This document shows positions 45,085 to 56,326 of a stretch of 64,000 nt of DNA, piece by piece. Below the pieces are notes generated by a model that was given only the letters and a program-made list of their open reading frames with translations, was not told the DNA's origin and did not search any database. Each line of letters starts with the position of its first letter. Positions within the stretch are counted from its first letter, which is position 1. A program made the position numbers and the translations under genes. Source of the stretch: Streptomyces sp. NBC_00193 (GTDB taxonomy: Bacteria > Actinomycetota > Actinomycetes > Streptomycetales > Streptomycetaceae); assembly GCF_026342735.1 (NCBI RefSeq), contig NZ_JAPEMM010000001.1, forward strand, positions 5,394,001-5,458,000, given 5' to 3'.

Positions 45085-45585
45085 CTAGATGTCCTCGTGC
45101 GCCACCGCGCGACGCGCGTCCGCGTCCAGTACGCCCCAGCTGATGAGCTGCTCGGTCAGGACCGAGGGCGACTGGTCGTAGATGACGGCGAGGGTGCGCA
45201 GGTCGTCCTGGCGGATCGAGAGCACCTTGCCGTTGTAGTCGCCGCGCTGGCTCTGGATGGTCGCCGCGTAACGCTGCAGCGGGCCGGCCTTCTCGGCGGG
45301 AACGTGGGCGAGACGCTCCAGGTCCAGGCGCAGCTTCGGCGGCGGCTCGGCCGCTCCGCCGGGGGTCGTGCCAGGCAGCAGCTCCTGCACGGGAACCCCG
45401 TAGAAGTCCGCCAGCTCGGCGAGACGCTGGACGGTCACGGCGCGGTCTCCGCGCTCGTAAGAACCGACCACCACGGCCTTCCATCGGCCCTGGGACTTCT
45501 CCTCGACACCGTGGAGGGAAAGGCCCTGCTGGGTGCGGATGGCGCGGAGCTTGGCCCCGAGCTGTTTGGCGTATTCGCTGGACAT
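45085..45585 (-). CDS. bldD: Developmental master regulator BldD
   Basis: Protein of 166 residues that represses sporulation genes during vegetative growth when bound to tetrameric c-di-GMP. The N-terminal XRE-type helix-turn-helix (about 5-70) is followed by a C-terminal domain with the c-di-GMP signature Arg114-Gly-Asp116 and Arg125-Gln-Asp-Asp128. Sequence and length agree with S. coelicolor BldD. The ATG at 45585 is chosen; an upstream in-frame start would add 21 residues not in known BldD. Two BldD boxes lie 55-85 bases upstream. Confidence 0.97.
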   Translation of the reverse strand: MSSEYAKQLGAKLRAIRTQQGLSLHGVEEKSQGRWKAVVVGSYERGDRAVTVQRLAELADFYGVPVQELLPGTTPGGAAEPPPKLRLDLERLAHVPAEKAGPLQRYAATIQSQRGDYNGKVLSIRQDDLRTLAVIYDQSPSVLTEQLISWGVLDADARRAVAHEDI

Positions 45586-45639
45586 AACGCTCCCGGACGC
45601 TGTGACGACATGACCACGTGCGGCTCCGCCGCGCGGCTG

Positions 45640-45669
45640 GTAACTCACTGTGAGGTTACGCAGCGTTAC
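45640..45669. promoter_or_regulatory. Two abutting BldD boxes upstream of bldD (and pyrR)
   Basis: Site 1, GTTACGCAGCGTTAC at 45655-45669, fits the BldD consensus nTnACnCWGnGTnAn at every fixed position and is a perfect palindrome apart from the centre. Site 2, GTAACTCACTGTGAG at 45640-45654, misses one fixed position. They are exactly 15 bp apart, 55-85 bases before the bldD start, consistent with the known autoregulation. Confidence 0.8.
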
Positions 45670-45782
45670 TTGGATGCGTCAAGCCGAATGGTCTGCGACG
45701 CCCACGTAAGAGGGGTCCTGGTCTGCCCCGATGCCCGGTCGCGGGAATCCCCCTGGTACCGTGGAACACGTACATCCGACGT

Positions 45783-45817
45783 CCTTTAAGGTCCGTCCCG
45801 TGAGGCGGAGAAGGAGG
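45783..45817 (+). promoter_or_regulatory. PyrR-binding RNA loop over the pyrR Shine-Dalgarno
   Basis: The stretch starts CCTTTAAGGTCCGTCCCGTG and ends AGGCGGAGAAGG before AGG. It has the GUCCCGUGAGGC loop typical of PyrR-binding leaders, and the right arm contains the AAGGAGG ribosome site (45811-45817). As in mycobacteria, PyrR-UMP binding would block translation of pyrR and the downstream pyr genes. Confidence 0.78.
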
Positions 45818-45825
45818 TCCTTTTC

Positions 45826-46425
45826 ATGGACACTCAGCAGTCTCAGTCTCAGGACAGTGGCATCGATGCCGAAGTCATGCGCCCCGTTCTCGAAGCGCAG
45901 GACATCGCCCGTGTTCTGACCCGCATCGCCCACGAAATCGTCGAACGCGCCAAGGGCGCCGACGACGTGGTGCTCCTCGGCATTCCCACCCGCGGCGTGT
46001 TCCTCGCCCGCCGGCTGGCCGCCAAGCTCGAAGAGATCACCGGTGTGAAGATCCCGGTCGGCTCCCTCGACATCACCATGTACCGCGACGACCTGCGGAT
46101 GAAGCCGGCCCGGGCGATCGGCCGCACCGAGATTCCCGGCGACGACATCGACGGCCGCCTGGTCGTCCTCGTCGACGACGTTCTCTTCTCCGGCCGCACC
46201 ATCCGCGCCGCCCTCGACGCCCTCGGCGACCTCGGCCGCCCCCGCGCGGTGCAGCTCGCGGTCCTCGTCGACCGCGGCCACCGCGAACTGCCGATCCGCG
46301 CCGACTACGTCGGCAAGAACCTCCCCACGTCGCTGCGGGAGAACGTCCAGGTCCAGGTCCAGGAGGAGGACGGCCGTGACGCCGTGCTGCTCGGCCAGCG
46401 GACCGCCCGGGCAGCCGGGCAGTAG
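45826..46425 (+). CDS. pyrR: Bifunctional pyr operon regulator / uracil phosphoribosyltransferase
   Basis: Protein of 199 residues. PRPP-binding motif VVLVDDVLFSGRTIRAAL (near 121-138), PTRGVFLARRL, and a basic surface expected for RNA binding. It senses UMP and binds the leader RNA ahead of its own gene. ATG at 45826 after AAGGAGG. Confidence 0.96.
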   Translation: MDTQQSQSQDSGIDAEVMRPVLEAQDIARVLTRIAHEIVERAKGADDVVLLGIPTRGVFLARRLAAKLEEITGVKIPVGSLDITMYRDDLRMKPARAIGRTEIPGDDIDGRLVVLVDDVLFSGRTIRAALDALGDLGRPRAVQLAVLVDRGHRELPIRADYVGKNLPTSLRENVQVQVQEEDGRDAVLLGQRTARAAGQ

Positions 46426-46511
46426 CCCCTCGCCGACGGCCGGGCCCCTCGGGTCCGCGCCGCAGCCTGCCCTGCCCGCACCCCCAGCCAGCCCGTCTGA
46501 CCTCCCCACGG

Positions 46512-46552
46512 CCTCACCACGGCTTTGACCTCACCACGGCCTTGACCTCACC
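46512..46552 (+). repeat. 17-bp tandem repeat before pyrB
   Basis: CCTCACCACGGCTTTGA (46512-46528) is repeated with one change at 46529-46545 and partly again to 46552. It lies in the pyrR-pyrB gap ahead of the pyrB ribosome site (ACGGAGCACCCGG). No known motif was recognised. Confidence 0.7.
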
Positions 46553-46570
46553 GACTTACGGAGCACCCGG

Positions 46571-47560
46571 ATGAAGCGCCACCTCATCTCGGCCGCCGAT
46601 CTCACGCGCGACGACGCCGTCCTGATCCTCGACACCGCCGAGGAGATGGCCCGTGTCGCGGACCGGCCGATCAAGAAGCTGCCCACCCTGCGCGGCCGCA
46701 CGATCTGCAACCTCTTCTTCGAGGACTCGACCCGGACCCGGATCTCCTTCGAGGCCGCCGAGAAGCGCCTCTCCGCCGACGTCATCAACTTCGCGGCCAA
46801 GGGTTCCAGCGTCTCCAAGGGCGAGTCCCTGAAGGACACCGCCCAGACCCTGGAGGCCATGGGCGTCGACGCGGTCGTCATCCGCCACCACGCCTCCGGT
46901 GCCCCCTACCGGCTCGCCACCTCCGGCTGGATCGACGCCCCGGTGATCAACGCCGGCGACGGCACCCACGAGCACCCCACCCAGGCCCTGCTCGACGCCT
47001 TCACCATGCGCCGCCGCCTGGTCGGCAAGGACGCCGGGCTCGGCAAGGACCTCAACGGCCGCCGGATCACCATCGTCGGCGACGTGCTGCACAGCCGGGT
47101 CGCCCGCTCCAACGTCCACCTGCTGCACACCCTCGGCGCCCAGGTCACCCTGGTGGCCCCGCCCACCCTGGTGCCCGTCGGCGTCGAGGCCTGGCCGTGC
47201 GAGATCTCGTACAGCCTGGACGAGGTGCTGCCGAAGTCCGACGCCGTGATGATGCTGCGGGTGCAGCGCGAGCGGATGAACGCCGCCTTCTTCCCGACCG
47301 AGCGCGAGTACTCCCGCCGCTACGGCCTGGACGGCGCCCGCATGGCGCGGATGCCCGAGCACGCCATCGTGATGCACCCCGGCCCGATGGTCCGCGGCAT
47401 GGAGATCACCGCCGAGGTCGCCGACTCCGACCGCTGCACGGTCATCGAGCAGGTCACCAACGGCGTCTCGATCCGCATGGCCGTCCTGTACCTGCTGCTC
47501 GGAGGCTCCGAGCCCGCCGTCACCACCGCCAGCACGCCCCGCACCGAGGAGAGCAAGTAA
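46571..47560 (+). CDS. pyrB: Aspartate carbamoyltransferase catalytic subunit
   Basis: Forms carbamoyl-aspartate from carbamoyl phosphate and aspartate; 329 residues. Active-site motif FEDSTRTRISFE (Ser53-Thr-Arg-Thr-Arg57) and Lys82 in SVSKGESL, with HPGPMVRG near the C-terminus. No pyrI-type regulatory chain. ATG start; pyrC follows two bases after the stop. Confidence 0.97.
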   Translation: MKRHLISAADLTRDDAVLILDTAEEMARVADRPIKKLPTLRGRTICNLFFEDSTRTRISFEAAEKRLSADVINFAAKGSSVSKGESLKDTAQTLEAMGVDAVVIRHHASGAPYRLATSGWIDAPVINAGDGTHEHPTQALLDAFTMRRRLVGKDAGLGKDLNGRRITIVGDVLHSRVARSNVHLLHTLGAQVTLVAPPTLVPVGVEAWPCEISYSLDEVLPKSDAVMMLRVQRERMNAAFFPTEREYSRRYGLDGARMARMPEHAIVMHPGPMVRGMEITAEVADSDRCTVIEQVTNGVSIRMAVLYLLLGGSEPAVTTASTPRTEESK

Positions 47561-47562
47561 CC

Positions 47563-48849
47563 ATGAGCAAGATCCTTATTCGTGGCGCGAAGGTACTCGG
47601 TGGCGACGTCCAGGACGTCCTGATCGACGGCGAGACCATCGCCGCCGTGGGCACGGACCTCGACGCCGGCGACGCGACCGTCATCGAAGCCGCTGGCCAG
47701 GTCCTCCTGCCCGGCCTCGTCGACCTCCACACCCACCTGCGCGAGCCCGGCCGCGAGGACTCCGAAACCGTCCTCACCGGCACCCGCGCCGCCGCCTCCG
47801 GCGGCTACACCGCCGTCTTCGCCATGGCCAACACCTTCCCCGTCGCCGACACCGCCGGCGTCGTCGAGCAGGTGTGGCGCCTGGGCAAGGAGTCCGGCTA
47901 CTGCGACGTCCAGCCCATCGGCGCCGTCACCGTCGGCCTGGAAGGCAAGCAGCTCTCCGAGCTGGGCGCCATGCACGAGTCCGCCGCCCGCGTCACCGTC
48001 TTCTCCGACGACGGCAAGTGCGTGGACGACGCCGTGATCATGCGCCGCGCCCTGGAGTACGTGAAGGCCTTCGGCGGCGTCGTCGCCCAGCACGCCCAGG
48101 AGCCCCGCCTCACCGAGGGCGCCCAGATGAACGAGGGCATCGTCTCCGCCGAGCTCGGCCTCGGCGGCTGGCCGGCCGTCGCCGAGGAATCGGTGATCGC
48201 CCGCGACGTCCTGCTCGCCGAGCACGTCGGCTCCCGCGTCCACATCTGCCACCTCTCCACCGCCGGCTCCGTCGAGATCATCCGCTGGGCCAAGTCCCGC
48301 GGCATCGACGTCACCGCCGAGGTCACCCCGCACCACCTGCTCCTCACCGACGAGCTCGTGCGCTCGTACAACCCGGTCTACAAGGTCAACCCGCCGCTGC
48401 GCACCGAGGCCGACGTCATGGCCCTGCGCGAGGCGCTGGCCGACGGCACGATCGACATCGTCGCCACCGACCACGCCCCGCACCCGCACGAGGACAAGGA
48501 CTGCGAGTGGGCCGCCGCCGCCATGGGCATGGTGGGCCTGGAGACCGCGCTCTCCGTCGTCCAGCAGACGATGGTGGAGACCGGACTGCTCGACTGGGCG
48601 GGCGTGGCCGAGCGCATGTCCTTCGCCCCGGCGCGCATCGGCAGCCTCCCGAACCACGGACGCCCCGTCTCGGCAGGTGAACCCGCGAACCTGACCTTGG
48701 TCGATACCTCGTACCGTGGTGTCGTGGACCCCGCACACTTCGCCTCCCGCAGCCGCAACACGCCTTACGAGGGCCGTGAGCTGCCGGGTCGCGTCACTCA
48801 CACCTTCCTGCGGGGCCGGGCAACGGTCGTGGACGGGACGCTGGCGTGA
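47563..48849 (+). CDS. pyrC: Dihydroorotase (class I, PyrC/AllB-like)
   Basis: Zinc amidohydrolase of 428 residues that cyclises carbamoyl-aspartate. DLHTHLREPG holds the first metal ligands, followed by His in QHAQEP and HICHLST, and ATDHAPH near residue 305. ATG start, two bases after pyrB. Its stop overlaps the next GTG. Confidence 0.96.
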   Translation: MSKILIRGAKVLGGDVQDVLIDGETIAAVGTDLDAGDATVIEAAGQVLLPGLVDLHTHLREPGREDSETVLTGTRAAASGGYTAVFAMANTFPVADTAGVVEQVWRLGKESGYCDVQPIGAVTVGLEGKQLSELGAMHESAARVTVFSDDGKCVDDAVIMRRALEYVKAFGGVVAQHAQEPRLTEGAQMNEGIVSAELGLGGWPAVAEESVIARDVLLAEHVGSRVHICHLSTAGSVEIIRWAKSRGIDVTAEVTPHHLLLTDELVRSYNPVYKVNPPLRTEADVMALREALADGTIDIVATDHAPHPHEDKDCEWAAAAMGMVGLETALSVVQQTMVETGLLDWAGVAERMSFAPARIGSLPNHGRPVSAGEPANLTLVDTSYRGVVDPAHFASRSRNTPYEGRELPGRVTHTFLRGRATVVDGTLA

Positions 48850-49427
48850 CACCTGCAGTAATCCAACTGGCCGCCGATGCGACACGACAGTCGGCGGAGG
48901 TGACGGACTGGGGTGCCCGCATCGCGTGGGTCATCGGTCTGCTCGTCTTCATCGCCTTCGTGTACTGGCTGATGCGGCAGGGCTGGAAATGGCGCGGCAC
49001 CCTGCAGAGCGATCTGCCGGAGCTGCCCGCCGCCCCCGGCGGTCTCCCCGAGCACCGGCTGGCCCTGACCGGCCGGTACCACGGGTCCACCACCGCCGGG
49101 CAGTGGCTCGACCGGATCGTCGCCCACGGACTGGGCGTCCGCAGCCGGGTCGAGCTCGCGCTCACCGATGCGGGCCTCGACGTGGTCCGTCCGGGTGCCA
49201 CCGACTTCTTCGTACCGGCCGCGCAACTGCGCGGTGCCCGCCTCGACAAGGGAATTGCGGGCAAGGTACTCACCGAGGGCGGTCTCCTCGTCGTCACATG
49301 GGCGCACGGCGACAGGCTGATCGACTCCGGATTCCGCTCCGACCGTGCGGCGGAACACGCCGCCTGGGTCGAAGCGATCAACGACATGAACCACTCAATC
49401 ACCACGACGGAAGGCGCCGAACGATGA
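48846..49427 (+). CDS. PH-like membrane protein inside the pyr operon
   Basis: Protein of 193 residues. One membrane helix (about residues 27-44, RIAWVIGLLVFIAFVYWLM) is followed by a soluble domain resembling bacterial PH-like folds (segments GRYHGSTTAGQWLDRIVAHG and FFVPAAQLRGARLDKG). Function unknown. GTG overlaps the pyrC stop and its own stop overlaps carA (ATGA), so it is translationally locked between pyrC and carA, which suggests a role in or beside pyrimidine synthesis. Confidence 0.8.
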   Translation: MTPAVIQLAADATRQSAEVTDWGARIAWVIGLLVFIAFVYWLMRQGWKWRGTLQSDLPELPAAPGGLPEHRLALTGRYHGSTTAGQWLDRIVAHGLGVRSRVELALTDAGLDVVRPGATDFFVPAAQLRGARLDKGIAGKVLTEGGLLVVTWAHGDRLIDSGFRSDRAAEHAAWVEAINDMNHSITTTEGAER

Positions 49428-50579
49428 CGACCTCCACCAGGGGAGCAGCCAAAGCTCCCGCCGTACTCGTCCTGGAGGACGGTCGGATCTTCCGCGGCCG
49501 CGCCTACGGCGCTGTGGGGGAGACCTTCGGCGAGGCCGTGTTCTCCACCGGAATGACCGGCTACCAGGAGACCCTCACCGACCCGTCGTACCACCGGCAG
49601 GTCGTCGTGATGACCGCCCCGCACGTGGGCAACACCGGCGTCAACGACGAGGACCCCGAGTCCTCCCGCATCTGGGTCGCCGGGTACGTCGTACGCGACC
49701 CCGCCCGCGTCCCCTCCAACTGGCGCTCCGTGCGCTCGCTGGACGAGGAGCTCGTCAACCAGGGCGTCGTCGGGATCTCCGGCATCGACACCCGGGCCCT
49801 GACCCGCCACCTGCGCGAGCGCGGCGCCATGCGCGTCGGCATCTTCTCGGGCGAGGCCTGGGAGGGCGTCCGCGACGAGGCGCTGCTGGCCAAGGTCCAG
49901 GCCGCCCCGCAGATGAAGGGCGCCGACCTCTCCGCCGAGGTCGCCACCAAGGAGACGTACGTCGTCCCCGCGATCGGCGAGAAGAAGTACACCGTCGCCG
50001 CCGTGGACCTCGGCATCAAGGGCATGACCCCGCACCGGATGGCCGAGCGCGGCATCGAGGTGCACGTGCTCCCCGCCACCGCCACCGTGGAGGACGTGTA
50101 CGCGGTCAACCCCGACGGCGTGTTCTTCTCCAACGGCCCGGGCGACCCGGCCACCGCCGACCACGCGGTCTCCGTCATGCAGGGCGTCCTCGCCCGCAAG
50201 ACCCCGCTCTTCGGCATCTGCTTCGGCAACCAGATCCTGGGCCGCGCGCTCGGCTTCGGCACCTACAAGCTGAAGTACGGCCACCGCGGCATCAACCAGC
50301 CGGTGCAGGACCGCACCACCGGCAAGGTCGAGATCACCGCGCACAACCACGGCTTCGCCGTGGACGCGCCCCTCGACAAGGTGTCGGAGACCCCCTACGG
50401 CCGCGCCGAGGTCTCCCACGTCTGCCTGAACGACAACGTCGTGGAAGGCCTCCAGCTGCTCGACCAGCCGGCCTTCTCCGTCCAGTACCACCCCGAGGCT
50501 GCCGCCGGCCCGCACGACGCCGCGTACCTCTTCGACCGTTTCACGTCTTTGATGGAAACCGCCCTGATGGAGGCCGATC

Positions 50580-50587
<8 letters not shown>
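49424..50587 (+). CDS. carA: Carbamoyl-phosphate synthase small subunit
   Basis: Glutamine amidotransferase subunit of 387 residues. The N-terminal CarA domain is followed by a class I GATase with nucleophile Cys in GICFGNQ (near 270) and His-x-Glu in QYHPEA. It gives ammonia to CarB. ATG start overlapping the PH-like gene; its stop overlaps carB by eight bases. Confidence 0.97.
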
Positions 50588-53888
<3,301 letters not shown>

Positions 53889-53930
53889 GTCCCCGCCAGG
53901 ATCTGACAGCCCGTACGGCCCGTAGAGGGG

Positions 53931-53973
53931 AGGGGGACACCGTCCAGCGCGATCGCGCGACGGTCGTCCCCCT
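53931..53973 (+). other. Long hairpin between carB and pyrD
   Basis: Left arm AGGGGGACACCGTCCAGCGC (from 53931) pairs with the right arm ending ACGGTCGTCCCCCT (53973) at about 20 positions, with a one-base and a two-base bulge. It has no T-run and is inside the cluster, so it may be an attenuator, a stabilising mRNA element or a partial terminator. Confidence 0.65.
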
Positions 53974-54013
53974 CTTCATGAGCTTCATGAGCGCACAAGG
54001 GAACCCCTGCACG

Positions 54014-55123
54014 ATGTACAAACTCTTCTTCGACCTGGTCTTCAAGCGCATGGACCCGGAGCAGGCCCACTACATGGCCTTCCGCTGGATCCGCCTCGCG
54101 GCCCGCACCCCGGTCCTGCGCACCTTCGTCGCCGCCTACCTGGCCCCCCGGTACGCGTCCCTGCGCACCGAGGCCCTCGGCCTGCGGATGCACGGCCCCT
54201 TCGGGCTCGCGGCCGGCTTCGACAAGAACGCCGTCGCCATCGACGGGATGTCGATGCTCGGCTTCGACCACATCGAGATCGGCACCGTCACCGCCGAGGC
54301 CCAGCCCGGCAACCCGAAGAAGCGGCTGTTCCGGCTGGTCCCGGACCGCGCGCTGATCAACCGCATGGGCTTCAACAACGAGGGCTCGGCGGCCGTCGCC
54401 GAGCGCCTGGCGGCCCGCGTGCCGGTCTTCAAGACCGTCGTCGGCGTCAACATCGGCAAGACCAAGGTCGTCCCCGAGGAGGAGGCCGTCGCCGACTACG
54501 TCGCCTCCACCGAGCGCCTCGCCCGGCACGCGGACTACCTCGTCGTCAACGTCTCCTCCCCGAACACCCCGGGCCTGCGCAACCTCCAGGCCACCGAGTC
54601 GCTGCGCCCGCTGCTGAGCGCCGTGCGCGAGGCGGCGGACCGCGTCGTGACCGACCGGAGGGTCCCGCTGCTCGTCAAGATCGCGCCGGACCTCGCCGAC
54701 GAGGACGTGGACGCCGTCGCCGACCTGGCGCTGGAACTGGGCCTGGACGGCATCATCGCGACGAACACGACGATCGCCCGCGAGGGCCTCGGCCTGAAGT
54801 CCGACGCCTCGCTGGTCAAGGAGACCGGCGGCCTGTCCGGGGCCCCCGTCAAGGAGCGCTCGCTGGAGGTCCTGCGGCGGCTGTACGCCCGCGTGGGCGA
54901 CCGGCTGGTCCTGGTGGGCGTCGGCGGCATCGAGAACGCCGAGGACGCCTGGCAGCGGATCCTGGCCGGCGCGAGCCTGGTCCAGGGCTACAGCGCCTTC
55001 ATCTACGAGGGCCCCTGCTACGCCCGCGCCATCCACAAGGGCCTGGCCGCGCGCCTGGCCGCCAGCCCGTACGCGACGCTCGCCGAAGCGGTGGGCGCGG
55101 AAACCCGAAAGGCCGCCCTGTGA
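54014..55123 (+). CDS. pyrD: Dihydroorotate dehydrogenase, class 2 (quinone)
   Basis: Membrane-associated FMN enzyme of 369 residues oxidising dihydroorotate to orotate with quinone. The N-terminal amphipathic part (MYKLFFDLVFKRMDPEQAH) is that of class 2. The catalytic base is Ser in NVSSPNTPGLR, and GLAAGFDKN and GFNNEG are FMN/substrate contacts. ATG at 54014 is chosen as the normal class 2 start. It overlaps pyrF by four bases. Confidence 0.95.
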   Translation: MYKLFFDLVFKRMDPEQAHYMAFRWIRLAARTPVLRTFVAAYLAPRYASLRTEALGLRMHGPFGLAAGFDKNAVAIDGMSMLGFDHIEIGTVTAEAQPGNPKKRLFRLVPDRALINRMGFNNEGSAAVAERLAARVPVFKTVVGVNIGKTKVVPEEEAVADYVASTERLARHADYLVVNVSSPNTPGLRNLQATESLRPLLSAVREAADRVVTDRRVPLLVKIAPDLADEDVDAVADLALELGLDGIIATNTTIAREGLGLKSDASLVKETGGLSGAPVKERSLEVLRRLYARVGDRLVLVGVGGIENAEDAWQRILAGASLVQGYSAFIYEGPCYARAIHKGLAARLAASPYATLAEAVGAETRKAAL

Positions 55124-55962
55124 CCTCCGTGACCCCCTTCGGTACCCGCCTGCGCGAGGCGATGGACACCCGCGGGCCGCTCTGCGTGGGCATCGATCCG
55201 CACGCCGCCCTGCTGGCCTCCTGGGGCCTGAACGACGACATCGCGGGCCTGGAGAAGTTCTCCCGCACGGTGGTCGAAGCGCTCGCCGACTCGGTCGCGG
55301 TCTTCAAGCCGCAGGCGGCGTTCTTCGAGCGGTTCGGCTCCCGCGGGATCGCGGTACTGGAGCAGACGGTGGCCGACGCCCGTGCGGCGGGCGCGCTGGT
55401 CGTCATGGACGCGAAGCGGGGTGACATCGGCTCGACGATGGCCGCGTACGCGGAGACCTTCCTCTCGCCCTCCTCCCCGCTGTTCTCCGACGCGCTGACG
55501 GTCTCCCCGTACCTCGGCTACGGCTCCCTGAAGCCGGCCGTCGATCTGGCGCGGGAGTCGGGGGCCGGGCTGTTCGTCCTGGCGCTGACCTCCAACCCGG
55601 AGGGTGCGGAGGTCCAGCGGGCGGTGCGGTCGGACGGCCGCTCGATCGGCGCGACGATGCTGGCGCACCTGGCGGCGGAGAACGCGGGGGCCTCCCCGAT
55701 GGGCTCCTTCGGAGCCGTGGTCGGGGCGACGCTCGGGGACCTGTCCTCCTTCGACCTGGACATCAACGGGCCGCTGCTGGCCCCTGGCATCGGTGCGCAG
55801 GGCGCTACCGCGGCGGATCTGCCGGCGGTGTTCGGCGCGGCCGTCCGCAATGTCGTCCCGAACGTGTCGCGGGGCGTTCTGAAGCACGGCCCCGATGCGG
55901 CCGCGCTTCGCGCCTCGGCGCACACCTTCGCGGAGGAGATCCGCACCGCGGTCGCGGCGTAG
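55120..55962 (+). CDS. pyrF: Orotidine 5'-phosphate decarboxylase, type 2
   Basis: Makes UMP from OMP; 280 residues in the longer actinobacterial type 2 group. Catalytic Asp-x-Lys-x-x-Asp is VMDAKRGDIGST (near 96-107) and the C-terminal substrate loop follows. GTG at 55120 overlaps the pyrD stop. The compound repeat E follows. Confidence 0.95.
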   Translation: MTSVTPFGTRLREAMDTRGPLCVGIDPHAALLASWGLNDDIAGLEKFSRTVVEALADSVAVFKPQAAFFERFGSRGIAVLEQTVADARAAGALVVMDAKRGDIGSTMAAYAETFLSPSSPLFSDALTVSPYLGYGSLKPAVDLARESGAGLFVLALTSNPEGAEVQRAVRSDGRSIGATMLAHLAAENAGASPMGSFGAVVGATLGDLSSFDLDINGPLLAPGIGAQGATAADLPAVFGAAVRNVVPNVSRGVLKHGPDAAALRASAHTFAEEIRTAVAA

Positions 55963-55974
55963 CCGCCGCAACGG

Positions 55975-56222
55975 TGCCCTGCGGGGCCGTCCCCTACCCG
56001 CCCTTCGCCCGTTCCCCGGGGCTCCGCCCCGGACCCCCTGGGGCTCCGCCCCAGACCCCGCGCCTCAAACGCCGGCGAGGCTGGATCTTTCAGCCCCTCC
56101 GGCGTTTGAGGAGCGGGGGTCCGGGGGCTGGCCCCCGGGTACGGCGCCGCACGTAGGGACGGGTCCGGGCGGAGCCCGGGGAACGGTGGAAGGGCGGGTA
56201 GGGGACTTCGCCCCGCAGGGCG
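55975..56222. repeat. Interspersed GC-rich repeat, copy E: compound inverted repeat (pyrF-pyrK gap)
   Basis: A direct copy at 55975-56085 (GGGGCTCCGCCCCGGACCCC, then CTCAAACGCCGGCGAGGCTG) is followed by an inverted copy at 56092-56151, which is nearly the reverse complement of copy A. A further inverted copy of the left part (CCTACCCGCCCTTC-type) covers about 56155-56210. The whole 250-bp block is a large imperfect palindrome that fills most of the 364-bp pyrF-pyrK gap. The remaining 104 bp before pyrK hold only a G/C hairpin at 56283-56309 and the pyrK ribosome site. Confidence 0.85.
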
Positions 56223-56326
56223 TAGGGCCCGGAAGGTGGGGGCTTCGGACCGGTGTGGTGCGGGTGGGCACCGGGCGATCATGGGGTGGGGGGTTACGCC
56301 CCCTACCCCCGGACGGAGCGCCCCGC

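Noticed and set aside
55963..56326. A small gene in the pyrF-pyrK gap
   Set aside because: Short frames exist but fall in the palindromic repeat and encode only Pro/Arg/Gly-rich sequence with no ribosome site.
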